64,000 nucleotides of DNA from Methylomonas sp. 11b (GCF_000515215.1 NZ_KI911557.1:4955741-5019740), one strand, 5' to 3'; positions 9,301 through 19,343 are shown, numbered from the stretch's first letter. Translations and numbers: made by a program. The notes: a model not told the origin generated them from the letters alone.

Positions 9301-11788
9301 GTTCGTTGAAAACGGCTTGGCCGGTTTGCATATTCCACTCCCAGGTGCCGGCGTGGGTGGCTTCGATGATATCGGCTAGTCTGCGGCGTTCGTCAGCCAG
9401 TTGATGGGTGATTTGCTTGCGGGCGGTAATGTCGCGGCACACACAAAATACCAGATTGTTACTGCCCCAAGTGACGCCGCTCATGCTGACTTCTACGTCG
9501 AAGCAATTGCCGTCCTTCCGGCGATGGCGGGTTTCGATGACCTTGTCGGTATGCGGCAGATCGGCAAATTTTTCGCGGATTTGTTGTTCAGTTAAGTCAG
9601 CTTCGAAGTCCCAGGTATAAAGTTGCAAGACTTCTTCGAGTTTGTAACCCAGCATGTCGCAGAAGCGTTTGTTGGCCTCTATCACCCGGTGGTTTTGGTC
9701 GATGATGACGATGCCGTCCGAGCTGTTATCCACCAGCACGCGATGCAGTTCGGCTTTCTCCGATAACTCTTTTAGCAGCTGTTTTTGCTCCGTGGTATCG
9801 GTCCAGATAGCGGCAAAATAATTGCGTTCCCGGAATGTGACCCGTTTGATACGGACGTTAACGTCCCGCAAGCTACCGTCTTTGTGGCGGTGCAAGGTAT
9901 CGAAGCAGGCGTTGCCTTGTTTGAATAAAGCCCGCAAATGTTGGCGAATCTTGGTGTGGTTTTGGTCAGCGAGAATGTCTCGCACCGATAGTTGCGCAAA
10001 TTCTTCACGGCTATAGCCCAGGCTATTGCAGGCCGTGTCGTTGAATTCGACAAAAGCTAAACTGCCGGCGGCAATCAGCGCGATGGAATCAAGTGCCTGA
10101 GCAACGATAGTACGATGAATTTCTTCGCGTTCCTTAAATTGCAAATGCACCAAGTGTTGATCCAGAACCGTGGCCAGCCGTTCGGCTACTGTGTCGAGTA
10201 ACGCACGCTCCTCCCGCAGAAACGGACCTTCCTGTTCCGTTGGCCGTGATTCCAGGTAAAAAATACTGATACGGCCGGGCGCGCCGGTTTGAGTGTTGAG
10301 CCGAGCGCTGAGTTGGTAAGGGGTTTCGCGGAAATTGGCGCTGCTGACTAAAAGGCCTTCCCATTCGATAAGGGCCGCGGTGATTTCCGGGTATTGCCAG
10401 CCGCTTGCTAGAATGTCGGCTACCGACTGGAGCATGGCAACCGGACCCTGGTCCTTGTCTTCGGTTTTTTTAAAAATGGTAAAAAGGCATTCGCGTTCCT
10501 TGATTCGCTCCTGCAATTGCCTTTGGATGTGGTGTGTTTCGGTGATTTCGCGCGCGACGCCCAATATGCCGAGCAGTTTGCCGTCTGTAGTGGTCACCGG
10601 GGTTTTGATGGTTTCGTAAAGGCCCGTACGTTTGCCATCGGCAAAGGTGAGCCACTCTTTATTCACACAAGGCTTGCCGGCGGCAACCGCCACCAAATCG
10701 CGTTCGCGGAAAAAATCGGCTAACTCTTGGTTGACGAAGTCGTAATCGGTCTTGCCAACTACCTGCTCCTCGGTTGTGCCGCATAAGGGCTCGAAACTTG
10801 GGTTGCAGAGCAAATAAACCCCGTTGGGATCTTTAAGCCAGACCATGTCGGGCATGGCTTTTATCAGGGTGCGGAACAGTTCTTCCTTTTCAATGAGGGT
10901 ATCCAGGGTCTGCTGCCGCTCGGAAAAATAGCTCGCCAACGCCATACCGACTATCGACAATACCGATATGAATATCCAGTAATTCAGTTCGTGTTGATTG
11001 CCCAGATCATGCTCGAAAAAGCCCCAGCGATGTTGGCTGCTACCGAGCATCGCTTGCGCGGCGGTGATGGTTAGAGCTAGCGTGGTGGCGCGCTTGCCAA
11101 GTCTTACTGCTATCCAGCTGATCGATAAAAATAGTAAATGGCTTTTGGCGTAGCCGCCGATACTGGCATGTAACCAGTCGAGAAACACGATTTGCCCGAG
11201 TAAACCGTTCAAGGCCAGCATCACTAGCGCTTCGCCGATGCATTTGGCATTTAGTCGGTGTGGTGTGTCGCACCAGACCAGGATTAGCGGCGTAATTAAA
11301 ATGATTCCTAAACTATCGCCCATCCACCAGTTCATAAGGCTACTGGTGAAAGCGCTTTGCTGGATAAGGTCGGCTTTGACCAAGGCCAGAGAAGCAACCA
11401 GCGCGGGCAGCGCACAGGCAATAAAACCACCGAGGCAAATCAGTATTAAATAGTCGCGTAAAGTTGGCAGCGTGGCATCAAACCGCTGATGTCGCCGGAC
11501 TAACCAAGCGCCAAACCCTACGCCGGCAACGCTTCCCAAGGACATGATCGTTGCCGTAGGCAGCGGTTTACCTTGCAACAAGTTGAGCGTCAGTGCGCCC
11601 AGCAAAACGGCCCAGAGATAGTTTTTACCGCCCAGTAAAGTAGCGGCCAGCGCCACGCCGCTGGCAACGAAAAAAATGCTGGCACTACCGTCCGGGGTGA
11701 AGTAAAGCAGAGAAATTTGGCCCGTGAACGCGTAAACACTGGCAACTGCGATGAGCTTTAGGTAGGTCAGTGCGGACAGTTTAGGCAT
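6347..11788 (-). CDS. MASE1 / multi-PAS hybrid sensor histidine kinase
   Basis: A giant inner-membrane sensor of about 1,813 aa. Order: MASE1 membrane sensor (residues 1-300), six PAS/PAC modules with a GAF-like domain after the first (about 310-1225), HisKA with the phospho-acceptor His about residue 1235 in [11 protein letters not shown], a HATPase domain with DTGIGL and GGTGLGL, a receiver with Asp about residue 1524 in LILMDMHMP, and an Hpt domain with His about residue 1665 in LAHTLKG. The full His-Asp-His relay is in one chain; the last acceptor would be a separate receiver, plausibly the HD-GYP regulator encoded just upstream on the same strand. An ATG at 11788 is preferred over a TTG 21 bases earlier. 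The signal is unknown. Confidence 0.9.
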   Translation of the reverse strand: MPKLSALTYLKLIAVASVYAFTGQISLLYFTPDGSASIFFVASGVALAATLLGGKNYLWAVLLGALTLNLLQGKPLPTATIMSLGSVAGVGFGAWLVRRHQRFDATLPTLRDYLILICLGGFIACALPALVASLALVKADLIQQSAFTSSLMNWWMGDSLGIILITPLILVWCDTPHRLNAKCIGEALVMLALNGLLGQIVFLDWLHASIGGYAKSHLLFLSISWIAVRLGKRATTLALTITAAQAMLGSSQHRWGFFEHDLGNQHELNYWIFISVLSIVGMALASYFSERQQTLDTLIEKEELFRTLIKAMPDMVWLKDPNGVYLLCNPSFEPLCGTTEEQVVGKTDYDFVNQELADFFRERDLVAVAAGKPCVNKEWLTFADGKRTGLYETIKTPVTTTDGKLLGILGVAREITETHHIQRQLQERIKERECLFTIFKKTEDKDQGPVAMLQSVADILASGWQYPEITAALIEWEGLLVSSANFRETPYQLSARLNTQTGAPGRISIFYLESRPTEQEGPFLREERALLDTVAERLATVLDQHLVHLQFKEREEIHRTIVAQALDSIALIAAGSLAFVEFNDTACNSLGYSREEFAQLSVRDILADQNHTKIRQHLRALFKQGNACFDTLHRHKDGSLRDVNVRIKRVTFRERNYFAAIWTDTTEQKQLLKELSEKAELHRVLVDNSSDGIVIIDQNHRVIEANKRFCDMLGYKLEEVLQLYTWDFEADLTEQQIREKFADLPHTDKVIETRHRRKDGNCFDVEVSMSGVTWGSNNLVFCVCRDITARKQITHQLADERRRLADIIEATHAGTWEWNMQTGQAVFNERWAEMFGYQLSGLEPFTSHSWEQFVHPDDLKLANKLLEQHLAGLSDYYQCDLRMRHKDGHWVWIADRGRITQRTANGEPLIISGTHMDITERREADQRIRESEEQFRRLFEDTKEAVSILEDGRFVNANRACLDMLGLDNFDALKNLRPEQLSPQYQPDGQLSSGKANEMMHIALKNGSHQFEWLHARANGDCFPTEVLLTAIRRNERALLHAVWRDITEKKKAETELANYRQHLEVLVAERTGELKTANEQLKISEERLGFALAASNDGIWDWNLRDNSTYCNNAYFQMLGYELGELPQDANSHWIQLLHPEHRAHIVRQAQQELQNKGFYEMEFQMRAKDGSYKWILSRAKVVERDASGQPVRAVGTHTDLTARKELELALLAAKEQAEAANLSKSTFLANMSHEIRTPMNAILGMSHLLQRELNQPDQLDKLDKITYASKHLLSLINDILDLSKIEAERLQIEETPINVAALLDHAYSMMAERARGKGLRFSKELDDALAAMPLLGDPLRIGQILINYLGNAIKFTDAGEISLKACLLTQSAEHIEVRFEVRDTGIGLDDEQQARVFEAFEQGQSSTTRKYGGTGLGLTISRHLANMMGGTVGVTSIKGSGSTFWFTVKLKFDRNPRSVLLATDTADFRREATILLVEDNEINQEVAKELLETTGLTVELANHGAEALNMVKNRRYDLILMDMHMPIMDGLEATRLVRQLPNCQTLPIIAMTANAFQEDRQECLNAGMNDFLAKPVDPDMLFAMLSRWLPDNRDIPNPPPLEKVNPDKSLVLDTAIGLRSFAGKHHSYEKMLRRFVDSHLDDARKIVEAVEADDMETARRLAHTLKGVAATLGLEQVRAMAAILEQSIKSAGERSAIAASCDPLRLALARAATEVRKLLVNPTTGEEIAATLDTDQLKALIPKLLTMLASDNIDAVDSWQKIAPTLTSLLEDAQQVEIISRQIENYDLPGALASLRQLLEQNTEFAAFTKA

Positions 11789-11884
11789 AAAACCCGTTTG
11801 AATTTGCAAAGAACGTTTGCTCTCGATGCGTTGCAGGTGTTTGACATGTCATCGGTTTAGGCGGTTTTCAGTGTGCGTCTTTCA

Positions 11885-13006
11885 TCAATATGCACTCTCA
11901 AATTCCGTATCGGCGTAGCGCAGCGCAATTGAAATGAATTGCTCCAGACAGTTGCTGAATGCATCCACGATCATCGGATCGAAGTGCTTGCCTTTGCCTT
12001 CTTGAATGACGGAAACCGCCAGTTCCAGCGGCATGGCTTTCTTGTAACAACGGCGATTGATCAGGGCATCGAACACATCCGCCAGTGCCATCAGTCTTGC
12101 CGGCAATGGGATGTTCTCGCCGGCCAATCCGTCCGGATAACCGCTGCCGTCCCATTTCTCGTGATGATAGTGGGCGATTTTCATCGCTACGTGCAGAAAA
12201 TCGAACACCGATTGATCCGCCTCATCTTGAATGGCGCGGCTGATTGCTTCGGCACCCAAAGCCGAGTGGGTGCGCATGATGGTCCATTCGTCTTCGGTCA
12301 ATTTACCGGGCTTTAATAGAATCTGATCGGGGATGCCGACTTTGCCTATATCGTGCAACGGCGCGGCTTTGGTGATCAGTTCGATGCAGTGTGCGTCGCG
12401 AATTTCCGGGTGATGCATGCGCGCCAATTCTTGGCACAATACCTCAACGTAGCCTTGCGTCCGCAGAATGTGATTGCCGGTTTCGTTGTCGCGGGTTTCC
12501 GCCAGGCTGGCCAGGGCTCGCATGCTGGCATCTTGAATCAGTTGATTTTGTTTCATACGCCGGGCAACTTCGGCTTCCAGCCAGAGGTTTTGATCGCGCA
12601 TCCGGTCGCGGGCCTGCTTTAATTCCAGTTGGCTGCGCACGCGTGCCAACACGATGGCGGGCCGCAGGGGTTTGGTGATGTAGTCGGCTGCACCGAGTGC
12701 CAGGCCCAGAGTTTCATCGTCCGTGGCGTCCAAAGCAGTGACAAAAATGACCGGTATTTCGGCGGTATGCGGGTTTTCGCGTAGGCGACTGAGCACCGTA
12801 TAACCGTCCATTTCCGGCATCATGACGTCCAGCAAAATTAAATCGGGGCGAGGATCGGAGTGGGCGGAGGCCAGCGCGCGCGGGCCGTTGATAGCGACAC
12901 GCAAGTTGTAGTAGGGCTTAAGGAGATCGCCAAGGGTCGCGATGTTTTCCGGCGTGTCGTCCACAATCAGGATAGTCGCAGTCGCGACAGTTTGGTTGCT
13001 GCTCAT
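11885..13006 (-). CDS. Response regulator with HD-GYP phosphodiesterase domain
   Basis: An N-terminal receiver (residues 8-125; phosphorylated Asp in [14 protein letters not shown], conserved Lys in YITKPLRP) is joined by a helical linker to an HD-GYP domain. The latter has [17 protein letters not shown] and [14 protein letters not shown], the metal and substrate motifs of c-di-GMP phosphodiesterases. The start at 13006 gives 373 aa; an ATG at 13024 is also possible. The longest frame would run into the mtaD start region and is unlikely. It lies directly upstream of the hybrid kinase on the same strand, so the kinase probably controls c-di-GMP breakdown through it. Confidence 0.9.
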   Translation of the reverse strand: MSSNQTVATATILIVDDTPENIATLGDLLKPYYNLRVAINGPRALASAHSDPRPDLILLDVMMPEMDGYTVLSRLRENPHTAEIPVIFVTALDATDDETLGLALGAADYITKPLRPAIVLARVRSQLELKQARDRMRDQNLWLEAEVARRMKQNQLIQDASMRALASLAETRDNETGNHILRTQGYVEVLCQELARMHHPEIRDAHCIELITKAAPLHDIGKVGIPDQILLKPGKLTEDEWTIMRTHSALGAEAISRAIQDEADQSVFDFLHVAMKIAHYHHEKWDGSGYPDGLAGENIPLPARLMALADVFDALINRRCYKKAMPLELAVSVIQEGKGKHFDPMIVDAFSNCLEQFISIALRYADTEFESAY

Positions 13007-13123
13007 AAAGATCTGGCCGTCCATAGGGTGCAGGTGAAATAGCCTGGGCCACAACAAGTTTCTCCGCAGGCGAGCAAGCCCGCTAACGAGGTATAATCGC
13101 CGCTTTGCATATCGGGAGAACCT

Positions 13124-14446
13124 ATGCTGGTCGACCTTCTCATTCAAGCCCGTTGGATTATACCGGTTGAGCCGGCGTCCGCAATCCATGAGCATGCCAG
13201 TCTTGTGATAGACGACGGCAGAATTGTCGATTTGTTACCGACCGAGCAGGCAATTGCAAAGTACCAAGCGCGACAGGTCGAAGTGCTGGAACGGCATGCG
13301 CTGATTCCGGGTTTGATTAACTGCCATACGCACGCCGCGATGTCCTTGCTGCGTGGGATTGCCGATGATTTGCATCTGATGGACTGGCTGCAAAATCATA
13401 TCTGGCCGGCCGAGCAAAAATGGGTCAGCGAAGCGTTTGTCAGAGATGGCACCGATCTGGCGATTGCCGAAATGCTACGCTGCGGCACGACCTGTTTCAA
13501 TGACATGTATTTTTTTCCGGAAATCGTCGCGCAGCAAGCCTTACAACATGGCATACGCGCCAATATCGGTTTGATCGTGTTTGATTTTCCGACCGTATGG
13601 GCGGAAAACGCGGACGCGTACTTGACCAAGGGCTTGGCGCTGCACGAGCAACTCCGGCATGAAACCTTGATCAGCACCTCGTTCGCACCGCACGCGCCGT
13701 ATACCGTGTCGGACGGGCCTTTACGTAACGTGATTACCTATGCCGACGAGATGAATCTGACCGTGCACATGCATCTGCACGAAACCGCGCATGAAGTCGA
13801 CGAGCAAAAAGCTAAAACCGGCCAATCGCCATTACAGCGTCTACATGAGCTGGGTTTGCTGACGCCATCCTTTATCGCGGTGCATATGACGCAATTGTCT
13901 AGCGAAGACATCCGGTTTTACGCGGAAACCGGTGGTCACATTGTGCATTGCCCAGAATCGAATTTGAAATTGGCCAGCGGTTTTTGTCCGGTGGCAGAGT
14001 GTCTGGCGGCAGGGATCAACGTGGCCTTGGGCACCGACGGCGCCGCCAGCAATAATGATCTGGATATGCTGTCGGAAATGCGTACCGCAGCTTTGCTGGC
14101 GAAGGGAGTAGCAGGCGATGCCAGCGCGGTATCGGCGACGACTGCGTTGGAAATGGCGACTATTAACGGCGCCAAGGCCTTGGGATTAGACGCTGAAATC
14201 GGTTCACTGGTTATCGGCAAAGCTGCCGACGTGGTGGCTATAGATTTAAGCGAACTGGAAACTCAACCCTTGTTCAATCCGCTGGCGCAGATCGTCTATG
14301 CCGCCGGTCGGCACCAAGTCACCGATGTCTGGGTTAACGGTAAACAATTACTGCGCAAGCGCGAATTGACCTCGTTTGATGTCCCGGCGCTACGACAAAA
14401 AGTCACGCTTTGGCAAGAACGCTTACAAGAACGTCCATCGAATTAG
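13124..14446 (+). CDS. mtaD: 5-methylthioadenosine/S-adenosylhomocysteine deaminase
   Basis: A 440-aa amidohydrolase that deaminates methylthioadenosine (and S-adenosylhomocysteine) to the inosine form. It feeds the variant methionine salvage route that ends at MtnA. Metal and substrate motifs are in place: [25 protein letters not shown], and [15 protein letters not shown] with its metal-ligand Asp. CREGKAAD-like C-terminal sequence ([13 protein letters not shown]) closes the barrel-associated beta domain. The start is preceded by a GGGAGAA site. In pseudomonads the same order mtaD-ubiG-mupP-SDR is found next to mtnA, which supports the specific call over a general amidohydrolase. Confidence 0.93.
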   Translation: MLVDLLIQARWIIPVEPASAIHEHASLVIDDGRIVDLLPTEQAIAKYQARQVEVLERHALIPGLINCHTHAAMSLLRGIADDLHLMDWLQNHIWPAEQKWVSEAFVRDGTDLAIAEMLRCGTTCFNDMYFFPEIVAQQALQHGIRANIGLIVFDFPTVWAENADAYLTKGLALHEQLRHETLISTSFAPHAPYTVSDGPLRNVITYADEMNLTVHMHLHETAHEVDEQKAKTGQSPLQRLHELGLLTPSFIAVHMTQLSSEDIRFYAETGGHIVHCPESNLKLASGFCPVAECLAAGINVALGTDGAASNNDLDMLSEMRTAALLAKGVAGDASAVSATTALEMATINGAKALGLDAEIGSLVIGKAADVVAIDLSELETQPLFNPLAQIVYAAGRHQVTDVWVNGKQLLRKRELTSFDVPALRQKVTLWQERLQERPSN

Positions 14447-14588
14447 CCGCTATTTTATTTGCCGCCCAGAAGCCGTGCTATAGGCCATTTAAGCCGTTGC
14501 ACTGAGTTCAAAAACAGGGCTGGAAGTTGGCGCATGACGAATAACCTAGTAATACAGTAAACTATAGCCTCATGAACAGGTTGGCATT

Positions 14589-15296
14589 ATGACAGCGAAA
14601 GAAAACGTACATCCCCATGAAATTCATAAGTTCGGCTCGCAGGCCGAGCGTTGGTGGGACCCGAACGGCGAGTTTAAAACCTTGCACGACGTCAATCCTT
14701 TGCGCTTGCAGTTCATTCAGCAATACGCCGATTTGCAAGGCAAGCGGGTAGTGGATGTGGGCTGTGGCGGCGGGATTCTGACTGAAGGTTTGGCAAAGGC
14801 CGGCGCGGATGCCTTGGGTGTCGATTTAAGCGAAGACTTGCTGGATATTGCCGATTTGCATGGCCTGGAAACCGGCGTCAACGCCAGTTACCGGAAAATC
14901 AGCGCCGAACAGCTTGCCGAGGAACAGCCGGCCGGTTTCGACCATGTCACCTGTATGGAAATGCTGGAGCACGTACCCGATCCCGCTTCCATCATTGCTG
15001 CCTGTGCGACGCTGGTTAAGCCTGGTGGCATGGTGTTTTTCTCGACATTGAACCGGGTGCCAAAAGCCTGGTTGCTGGCAATCGTCGCGGCCGAGCATGT
15101 GCTGAAAATGGTACCCAAAGGCACGCACGACTATAAAACCTTTATCAAACCTTCCGAGTTGGGGCAGATGGCCAGAAGCGTGGGGCTTGAGTTACAAGGG
15201 ATGGTCGGTATCGAATACAGCCCATTCAGCAAGCGTTTTAGTTTGGGTAACGACATCGGCGTCAATTACATCGCTGCGTTTCAGCGTCCTGAGTAA
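14589..15296 (+). CDS. ubiG: Ubiquinone biosynthesis O-methyltransferase UbiG
   Basis: A 235-aa SAM-dependent methyltransferase that carries out both O-methylations in ubiquinone synthesis. The N-terminus has the UbiG signature (FGSQAERWWDPNGEFKTLHD), followed by the SAM-binding motif VVDVGCGGGILTEGLA (residues 50-66), EMLEHVPDP and the FFSTLNR segment. The length is typical. It is 142 bases after mtaD and 7 bases before mupP, with which it is surely co-transcribed. Confidence 0.95.
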   Translation: MTAKENVHPHEIHKFGSQAERWWDPNGEFKTLHDVNPLRLQFIQQYADLQGKRVVDVGCGGGILTEGLAKAGADALGVDLSEDLLDIADLHGLETGVNASYRKISAEQLAEEQPAGFDHVTCMEMLEHVPDPASIIAACATLVKPGGMVFFSTLNRVPKAWLLAIVAAEHVLKMVPKGTHDYKTFIKPSELGQMARSVGLELQGMVGIEYSPFSKRFSLGNDIGVNYIAAFQRPE

Positions 15297-15303
15297 AACA
15301 AGC

Positions 15304-15975
15304 ATGACCGGATTTAAACTGGATTGCGTATTGTTTGATCTCGACGGTACCTTGGTCGATACCGCACCGGATTTGATTGCCTGCTTGAACAAGACGCTGC
15401 TTGCCCATGGCTTTTCGGAAGCGCCGACAGAGTCCGTGCGCCCCTTCATTTCCCATGGCGCCATGCCAATGATCAAGCACTGCGTGAGCGTGGACGACAG
15501 CTTGGCGCAACGGATGCTGGCTTTTATGCTGGACAGCTACGAACAGAATATTGCCGAACACAGTCGCTTTTTTCAGGGTATTGCCGATAGTTTGGAAGCG
15601 ATAGAACAACTGGGTTTGAAGTGGGGCGTAGTCACCAATAAAAAATCCCGTTTTACTGTGCCTTTGATGGATGCTATGCAACTCAGTGAGCGGGCCGCCT
15701 GCATTATTAGCGGCGACACCACAGCCAACAGCAAGCCGCATCCTGAACCGATGCTGGCCGCCTGCCGCCAAGCCGGCGTGGCGCCGGAAAATTGCGTGTA
15801 TATCGGCGATGCCATACATGACATCACGGCCGGTAAGCGAGCGAATATGAAAACCCTGGCGGCCTTGTACGGCTATTTGCAAAGCGACGACCAACCCCAT
15901 ACCTGGGGCGCAGACGCCTTAATAGAACAACCGCCACAATTGATGGAATGGATACACGCTAATTTATGTCATTAA
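15304..15975 (+). CDS. mupP: HAD phosphatase, MupP-type N-acetylmuramate-6-phosphatase
   Basis: A 223-aa HAD-family phosphatase with the nucleophile motif DLDGTLVDT near the N-terminus, the Thr motif in VVTNK, the Lys in ANSKPHPEP and the acidic YIGDAIHD motif. It was probably once read as phosphoglycolate phosphatase (Gph). The position directly after ubiG, and segments such as WGVVTNK, ANSKPHPEPML and WGADALIE, match the pseudomonad enzyme MupP. MupP dephosphorylates N-acetylmuramate-6-phosphate in peptidoglycan recycling. The start at 15304 is chosen because a longer frame overlaps ubiG. The last 10 bases overlap the next gene. The MupP assignment over Gph is inference from context. Confidence 0.85.
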   Translation: MTGFKLDCVLFDLDGTLVDTAPDLIACLNKTLLAHGFSEAPTESVRPFISHGAMPMIKHCVSVDDSLAQRMLAFMLDSYEQNIAEHSRFFQGIADSLEAIEQLGLKWGVVTNKKSRFTVPLMDAMQLSERAACIISGDTTANSKPHPEPMLAACRQAGVAPENCVYIGDAIHDITAGKRANMKTLAALYGYLQSDDQPHTWGADALIEQPPQLMEWIHANLCH

Positions 15976-16694
15976 GCAATAAGGTTTTACTCATCACCGG
16001 TGCCGGTGGTGGTCTGGGCGGTACTGCGGCGCTGGCTTTAGCCGGGCAGGGCGCGCAAATCATTCTGCTGGATAAAAGCATTCCCAAGCTGGAAAAAATC
16101 TACGATGCGATTGCAGCTGCCGGTGGTCCGGAACCGGTGATGTATCCCTTCGATTTAGCCGGCGCCAGCGAAGCGCAATACGAAGAAATGGCCGAGGCGA
16201 TAGCGCAGCGTTACGGCGCTTTGCATGGCGTATTGCATGCGGCTGTGGAATTTAGTGCTTACAGCCCTATCGCCAATTACAAAACCAAGGATTGGGGGCA
16301 TGCCTTAAACGTCAATCTTAGCGCGCCTTTCTTGTTATGCCGGGTGTTGTTGCCTTTGCTGCAACGTAGCGAGCACGCTTCCATCGTGTTCATCTCCGAT
16401 TCGTCCGCGCGCAAAGTTCAGGCTTATTCCGGTGCATACGGTGTAGCGAAAATCGCGCTGGAAGGCTTCGCCGGCATTCTGGCTGCCGAACTGGAAGCAG
16501 GACAAAAAATCCGTGTTAATACTCTGGTGCCGGGGCCGGTGAATTCGCCGCTGCGGAAGAGAGCTTACCCGGCCGAAGATAAAACCGCGCTGCCTAGCAT
16601 GAGCAGCCTCGATCCGCTGTATGTTTACCTATTTAGCGATGCCAGTATTGGCAAGACCGGTCAAATTATTGACGCCCAAACTTTTAAACCTTAA
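15966..16694 (+). CDS. Short-chain dehydrogenase, YciK-like
   Basis: A 242-aa classical SDR with the cofactor motif TGAGGGLGG (residues 11-19), an aspartate after beta-2 (LLDKS) suggesting NAD preference, an NVNLSAP segment in place of NAG-type motifs, the catalytic Ser in FISDSS and the YxxxK motif in YGVAK. It overlaps mupP by 10 bases, so the two are coupled. The order ubiG-mupP-SDR is conserved in pseudomonads, where the third gene is annotated as YciK. The substrate is not known. Confidence 0.85.
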   Translation: MSLSNKVLLITGAGGGLGGTAALALAGQGAQIILLDKSIPKLEKIYDAIAAAGGPEPVMYPFDLAGASEAQYEEMAEAIAQRYGALHGVLHAAVEFSAYSPIANYKTKDWGHALNVNLSAPFLLCRVLLPLLQRSEHASIVFISDSSARKVQAYSGAYGVAKIALEGFAGILAAELEAGQKIRVNTLVPGPVNSPLRKRAYPAEDKTALPSMSSLDPLYVYLFSDASIGKTGQIIDAQTFKP

Positions 16695-16701
16695 GACACT
16701 T

Positions 16702-17250
16702 ATGGCAGACAGAGAAGTTGTATTTTTAACCCGCGACGTCAACATCGTCACCATTCCGGACGGCAACCACGGCACTTTGAATAAAGGCCAGGAAGTCACG
16801 ATACATCAGGCTTTGGGCAGCAATTACACCGTGGTGACCGATTACGGTCACATGGTGCGCATCGCCGGTATCGATGCAGACGCTTTGGGTAAGGAAACCC
16901 AGCATTTGCATACCTTGGTCTCGGATACCGACAGCAAAGCCGTCGAAAAGAATTGCTGGGAAGTGATGAAAACCGTCTATGACCCGGAAATTCCGGTCAA
17001 TATCGTCGATTTGGGTCTGGTTTACCATTGCAGCGCCAAGCCCAATGCCGATGGCGGCAACGATGTGCACGTGCAAATGACCTTGACCGCGCCCGGGTGC
17101 GGCATGGGGCCGGTTATCCAAAGCGATGTCGAGAAATGCATCCGCGCCTTGCCCGGCGTCAGTTCGGTTGATGTCGAGGTGGTTTTAGATCCGCCCTGGT
17201 CGCGGGAAATGATGTCGGAAGTGGCGCAGGTGCAGTTGGGTTTGTTTTAA
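16702..17250 (+). CDS. sufT: Putative Fe-S cluster assembly protein SufT
   Basis: A 182-aa protein. It has an N-terminal small beta domain (residues 1-65) and a C-terminal MIP18/DUF59 domain with the family motifs YDPEIPVNIVDLGLVY and TAPGCGMGP, including the conserved Cys. SufT proteins help mature Fe-S proteins, usually from within suf operons; here the gene follows the SDR by 7 bases and no other suf gene is in the window. The start at 16702 is chosen because the longer frame overlaps the SDR. The name rests on the fused N-terminal domain, which separates SufT from plain DUF59 proteins. Confidence 0.88.
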   Translation: MADREVVFLTRDVNIVTIPDGNHGTLNKGQEVTIHQALGSNYTVVTDYGHMVRIAGIDADALGKETQHLHTLVSDTDSKAVEKNCWEVMKTVYDPEIPVNIVDLGLVYHCSAKPNADGGNDVHVQMTLTAPGCGMGPVIQSDVEKCIRALPGVSSVDVEVVLDPPWSREMMSEVAQVQLGLF

Positions 17251-17278
17251 AAGCCGGCAAAGCCAGACGGTGGCAGGT

Positions 17279-17300
17279 AAGCGGCGGAAAATTGCCGCTT
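17279..17300 (+). terminator. Hairpin at the end of the ubiG-sufT operon
   Basis: A 7-bp inverted repeat (aagcggc / gccgctt) lies 28 bases after the sufT stop, with A- and T-rich sequence beyond. It is a plausible but weak rho-independent terminator, because the T-run is short and displaced. Confidence 0.45.
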
Positions 17301-17417
17301 GCTGAAAAATTTTGCGGTTGTTTATTGTTAAGTATTTGTATTTACAAGTTAAAAATTAATTGGCACGCTATTGGCTTTATTCCCCTTGAAGTTTGATTCA
17401 AGACTCGGGGAACCGTC

Positions 17418-18305
17418 ATGAAAGATAAAGCAGCCGATTTAGCGATAGTCAGTAATAAAACCTTTGAAGCCTCAACCGCTGTCAATTTGCATCACTACGA
17501 TATCAGTAGTGCCTTGCAGACTTCATTGGAATTCAGCGAGCTGATCAGCATTTTCTGCAATAAAATTCAAAATACCATTCCGCACAACGGCGTTGAATAT
17601 ATCAACGAAGAGTTCGATCTAGAGTTCAAACGCGGCGTAATGGCCCGTCACTCCTGCTCCTACGCCTTGAAAGTCGAAGAGCAACAGTTGGGCGAGTTGA
17701 AATTGACCCGCAGCAATCGTTTCAACAAAGACGAGTTGAAAATGCTGGAAAGTCTGTTGTGTTGCCTGATTTACCCATTGAGAAATGCCACCTTGTTTCA
17801 ACAAGCATTGAAAATGGCGTTTACCGATCCGTTGACCAAAACCAATAACCGCACGGCGTTTAACGACTGTTTGCTGCGCGAGATCAAACGTGCACATCGT
17901 AATTCGCAGCATTTGTCGGTGATTTTTGTGGATGTCGATCACTTCAAGCATATCAACGACGATTACGGGCACGGTTGCGGCGATTTGGCGCTGTCTTCAT
18001 TGGCCGGCTGGTTGAAAGACAGCGTGCGCGGCAGTGACGCGGTGTTTCGTTACGGCGGCGAAGAGTTTGTGATCTTGCTGAGCGATACCGACATCGACGG
18101 GGCCATGGTGATAGCTGAACGCATCCGTGCCGACATTGAATCGCATACCTTGGCCTATGGCATGGACGTGTTGAATCTGACGGCAAGTTTGGGCATTGCT
18201 GCCTTAAAAGGTAGCGATAGCCCCGAATCCTTAATCAAACGTGCCGACGCCGCGATGTATCAAGCTAAACAGCACGGTAGAAACCGGGTAGAAGTTGGAT
18301 ATTGA
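17418..18305 (+). CDS. GGDEF diguanylate cyclase
   Basis: A 295-aa soluble protein. Residues 1-125 form a degenerate GAF-like sensor region with no clear motif. Residues 130-293 form a GGDEF domain. The active site reads YGGEEF with FVDVDHFKHIND upstream, so c-di-GMP synthesis should be intact. The product RxxD inhibitory site is not obvious: the residues before the GGEEF motif read RGSDAVFR, with R and D four apart, which could serve. It is the second c-di-GMP gene here, besides the HD-GYP regulator. It is transcribed alone. Confidence 0.9.
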   Translation: MKDKAADLAIVSNKTFEASTAVNLHHYDISSALQTSLEFSELISIFCNKIQNTIPHNGVEYINEEFDLEFKRGVMARHSCSYALKVEEQQLGELKLTRSNRFNKDELKMLESLLCCLIYPLRNATLFQQALKMAFTDPLTKTNNRTAFNDCLLREIKRAHRNSQHLSVIFVDVDHFKHINDDYGHGCGDLALSSLAGWLKDSVRGSDAVFRYGGEEFVILLSDTDIDGAMVIAERIRADIESHTLAYGMDVLNLTASLGIAALKGSDSPESLIKRADAAMYQAKQHGRNRVEVGY

Positions 18306-18334
18306 TTCGGTTCTCCGCACCTCGATCATCAGGC

Positions 18335-18475
18335 TCAGCCCACTTTAAATCGATACCCCACGCCCGACTCGGTCAGCAGGTATTTGGGCTGAGTCGGATC
18401 GCTTTCCAGCTTTTGCCGCAATTGACTCATGTAAATCCGCTCGTCTCTCCTAATTAATTGACGTGAGGACTTCAT
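18335..18475 (-). pseudogene. Remnant of a KdpE-type response regulator
   Basis: The minus strand reads 46 codons ending in TGA. The last 33 (RIYMSQLRQKLE, then DPTQPKYLLTESGVGYRF) match the end of the winged-helix DNA-binding domain of KdpE. The preceding residues (RQLI) match the family too, but the section between is deleted, and a stop lies just upstream of the only ATG. No receiver domain and no kdpD or kdpFABC genes are nearby. It is a leftover of a deleted potassium-response gene cluster. Confidence 0.7.
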
Positions 18476-18632
18476 AAAGGCTTCAGTCTAACGAAACCGA
18501 TTTTTTGTAGACACTGCACAAAGGGGTAGGGAGAAGGAGATTTTTTGATTTTTAGATATTCCCACGACTTGCCGCCTGATGTGAGCAACGGGCGCAATAA
18601 TTATCAAGTGGGATACAACGATAATGGAGGGC

Positions 18633-18812
18633 TCAGTACTTGTCGGGCGGCTCCGCAGATTTCGGCGTTTTTTCACTGAGCAAGCGAATCCAAAACCACA
18701 ATTCGAAGAGGCCACCCACAATGAACGCGATATTGCCGATACCGGAGTATCCAGCAAAATAAAACGCCAAAGCAATCACCAAGATGATGAGTGTAACCAC
18801 ATGATTTTGCAT
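18633..18812 (-). CDS. Small two-helix membrane protein (59 aa)
   Basis: A 59-aa frame that most length cut-offs miss. It starts MQNHVV with a GAAAGG ribosome site upstream. It has two hydrophobic helices (about residues 5-20 and 26-43), a GYSGIGN turn between them and a charged tail (SEKTPKSAEPPDKY). The composition is that of a real inner-membrane micro-protein. The frames that overlap it on the other strand lack any such pattern. Family and function are unknown to me. It sits alone between the KdpE remnant and an unexplained stretch. Confidence 0.6.
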   Translation of the reverse strand: MQNHVVTLIILVIALAFYFAGYSGIGNIAFIVGGLFELWFWIRLLSEKTPKSAEPPDKY

Positions 18813-19343
18813 ATGCCTTTCACTCCTGTACCCAATTTACCGACCACCGGTTTTGTAGAATGTTTGATAGCCAACGTGCGGGCAATACGGCTAGGCCCAT
18901 TGGCCCGGCCTTACCGCTAAATTAAAAAAGCCTTGCGCCTAAAAGCCGTTTGTATCGCCATAGCTTTGTGCGGTTGTACTCCTGAATATTAGCCTATCAA
19001 ATAACGCCGACTACCGGTCTAATGGCCGCGACCGGGCAGTCACCGAAGCCGTTGGTGTATATAACTATCCGGAAGGTATTCCCGGCGCCTCTGGCGGTAC
19101 TGCCGATTCTTTTAGCTGCACAGCAGAACCTGCTGGCCTTGCCTTCCCGATTTGCTAAGGTGCGCTCGCCATATGGCAATAAGCGTTCCAGGGATTTTCA
19201 TATACAGCAGGAACGATTTAGGATGCCCTCGCGGTGGCTGGTAGCGCGCACCGATGCTGCGGAAGTCTCTGCAACGCGATGGGCTGTGACTTTCGGCCCG
19301 TCTTATTCCCAAAGGCTATCAATAAGATCGTTGCTGCAAATGC
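18813..19343. other. Unassigned stretch between small protein and aminotransferase
   Basis: About 530 bases without a credible gene. Open frames exist on both strands (for example 19112-19312 minus and 19022-19507 plus), but they are Arg/Ser/Pro-rich in all frames and lack a convincing ribosome site. Such frames are typical of non-coding GC-rich or repetitive DNA. I see no tRNA or other known RNA in it. It may be a decayed element or an intergenic repeat. Confidence 0.4.

Noticed and set aside
13007..13195. Longer start for the HD-GYP regulator
   Set aside because: It would overlap the divergent mtaD start, and the added residues are not receiver-like.
18624..18920. 98-codon plus-strand frame
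   Set aside because: It is antisense to the 59-aa membrane protein, which has helices and a ribosome site; this frame has neither.
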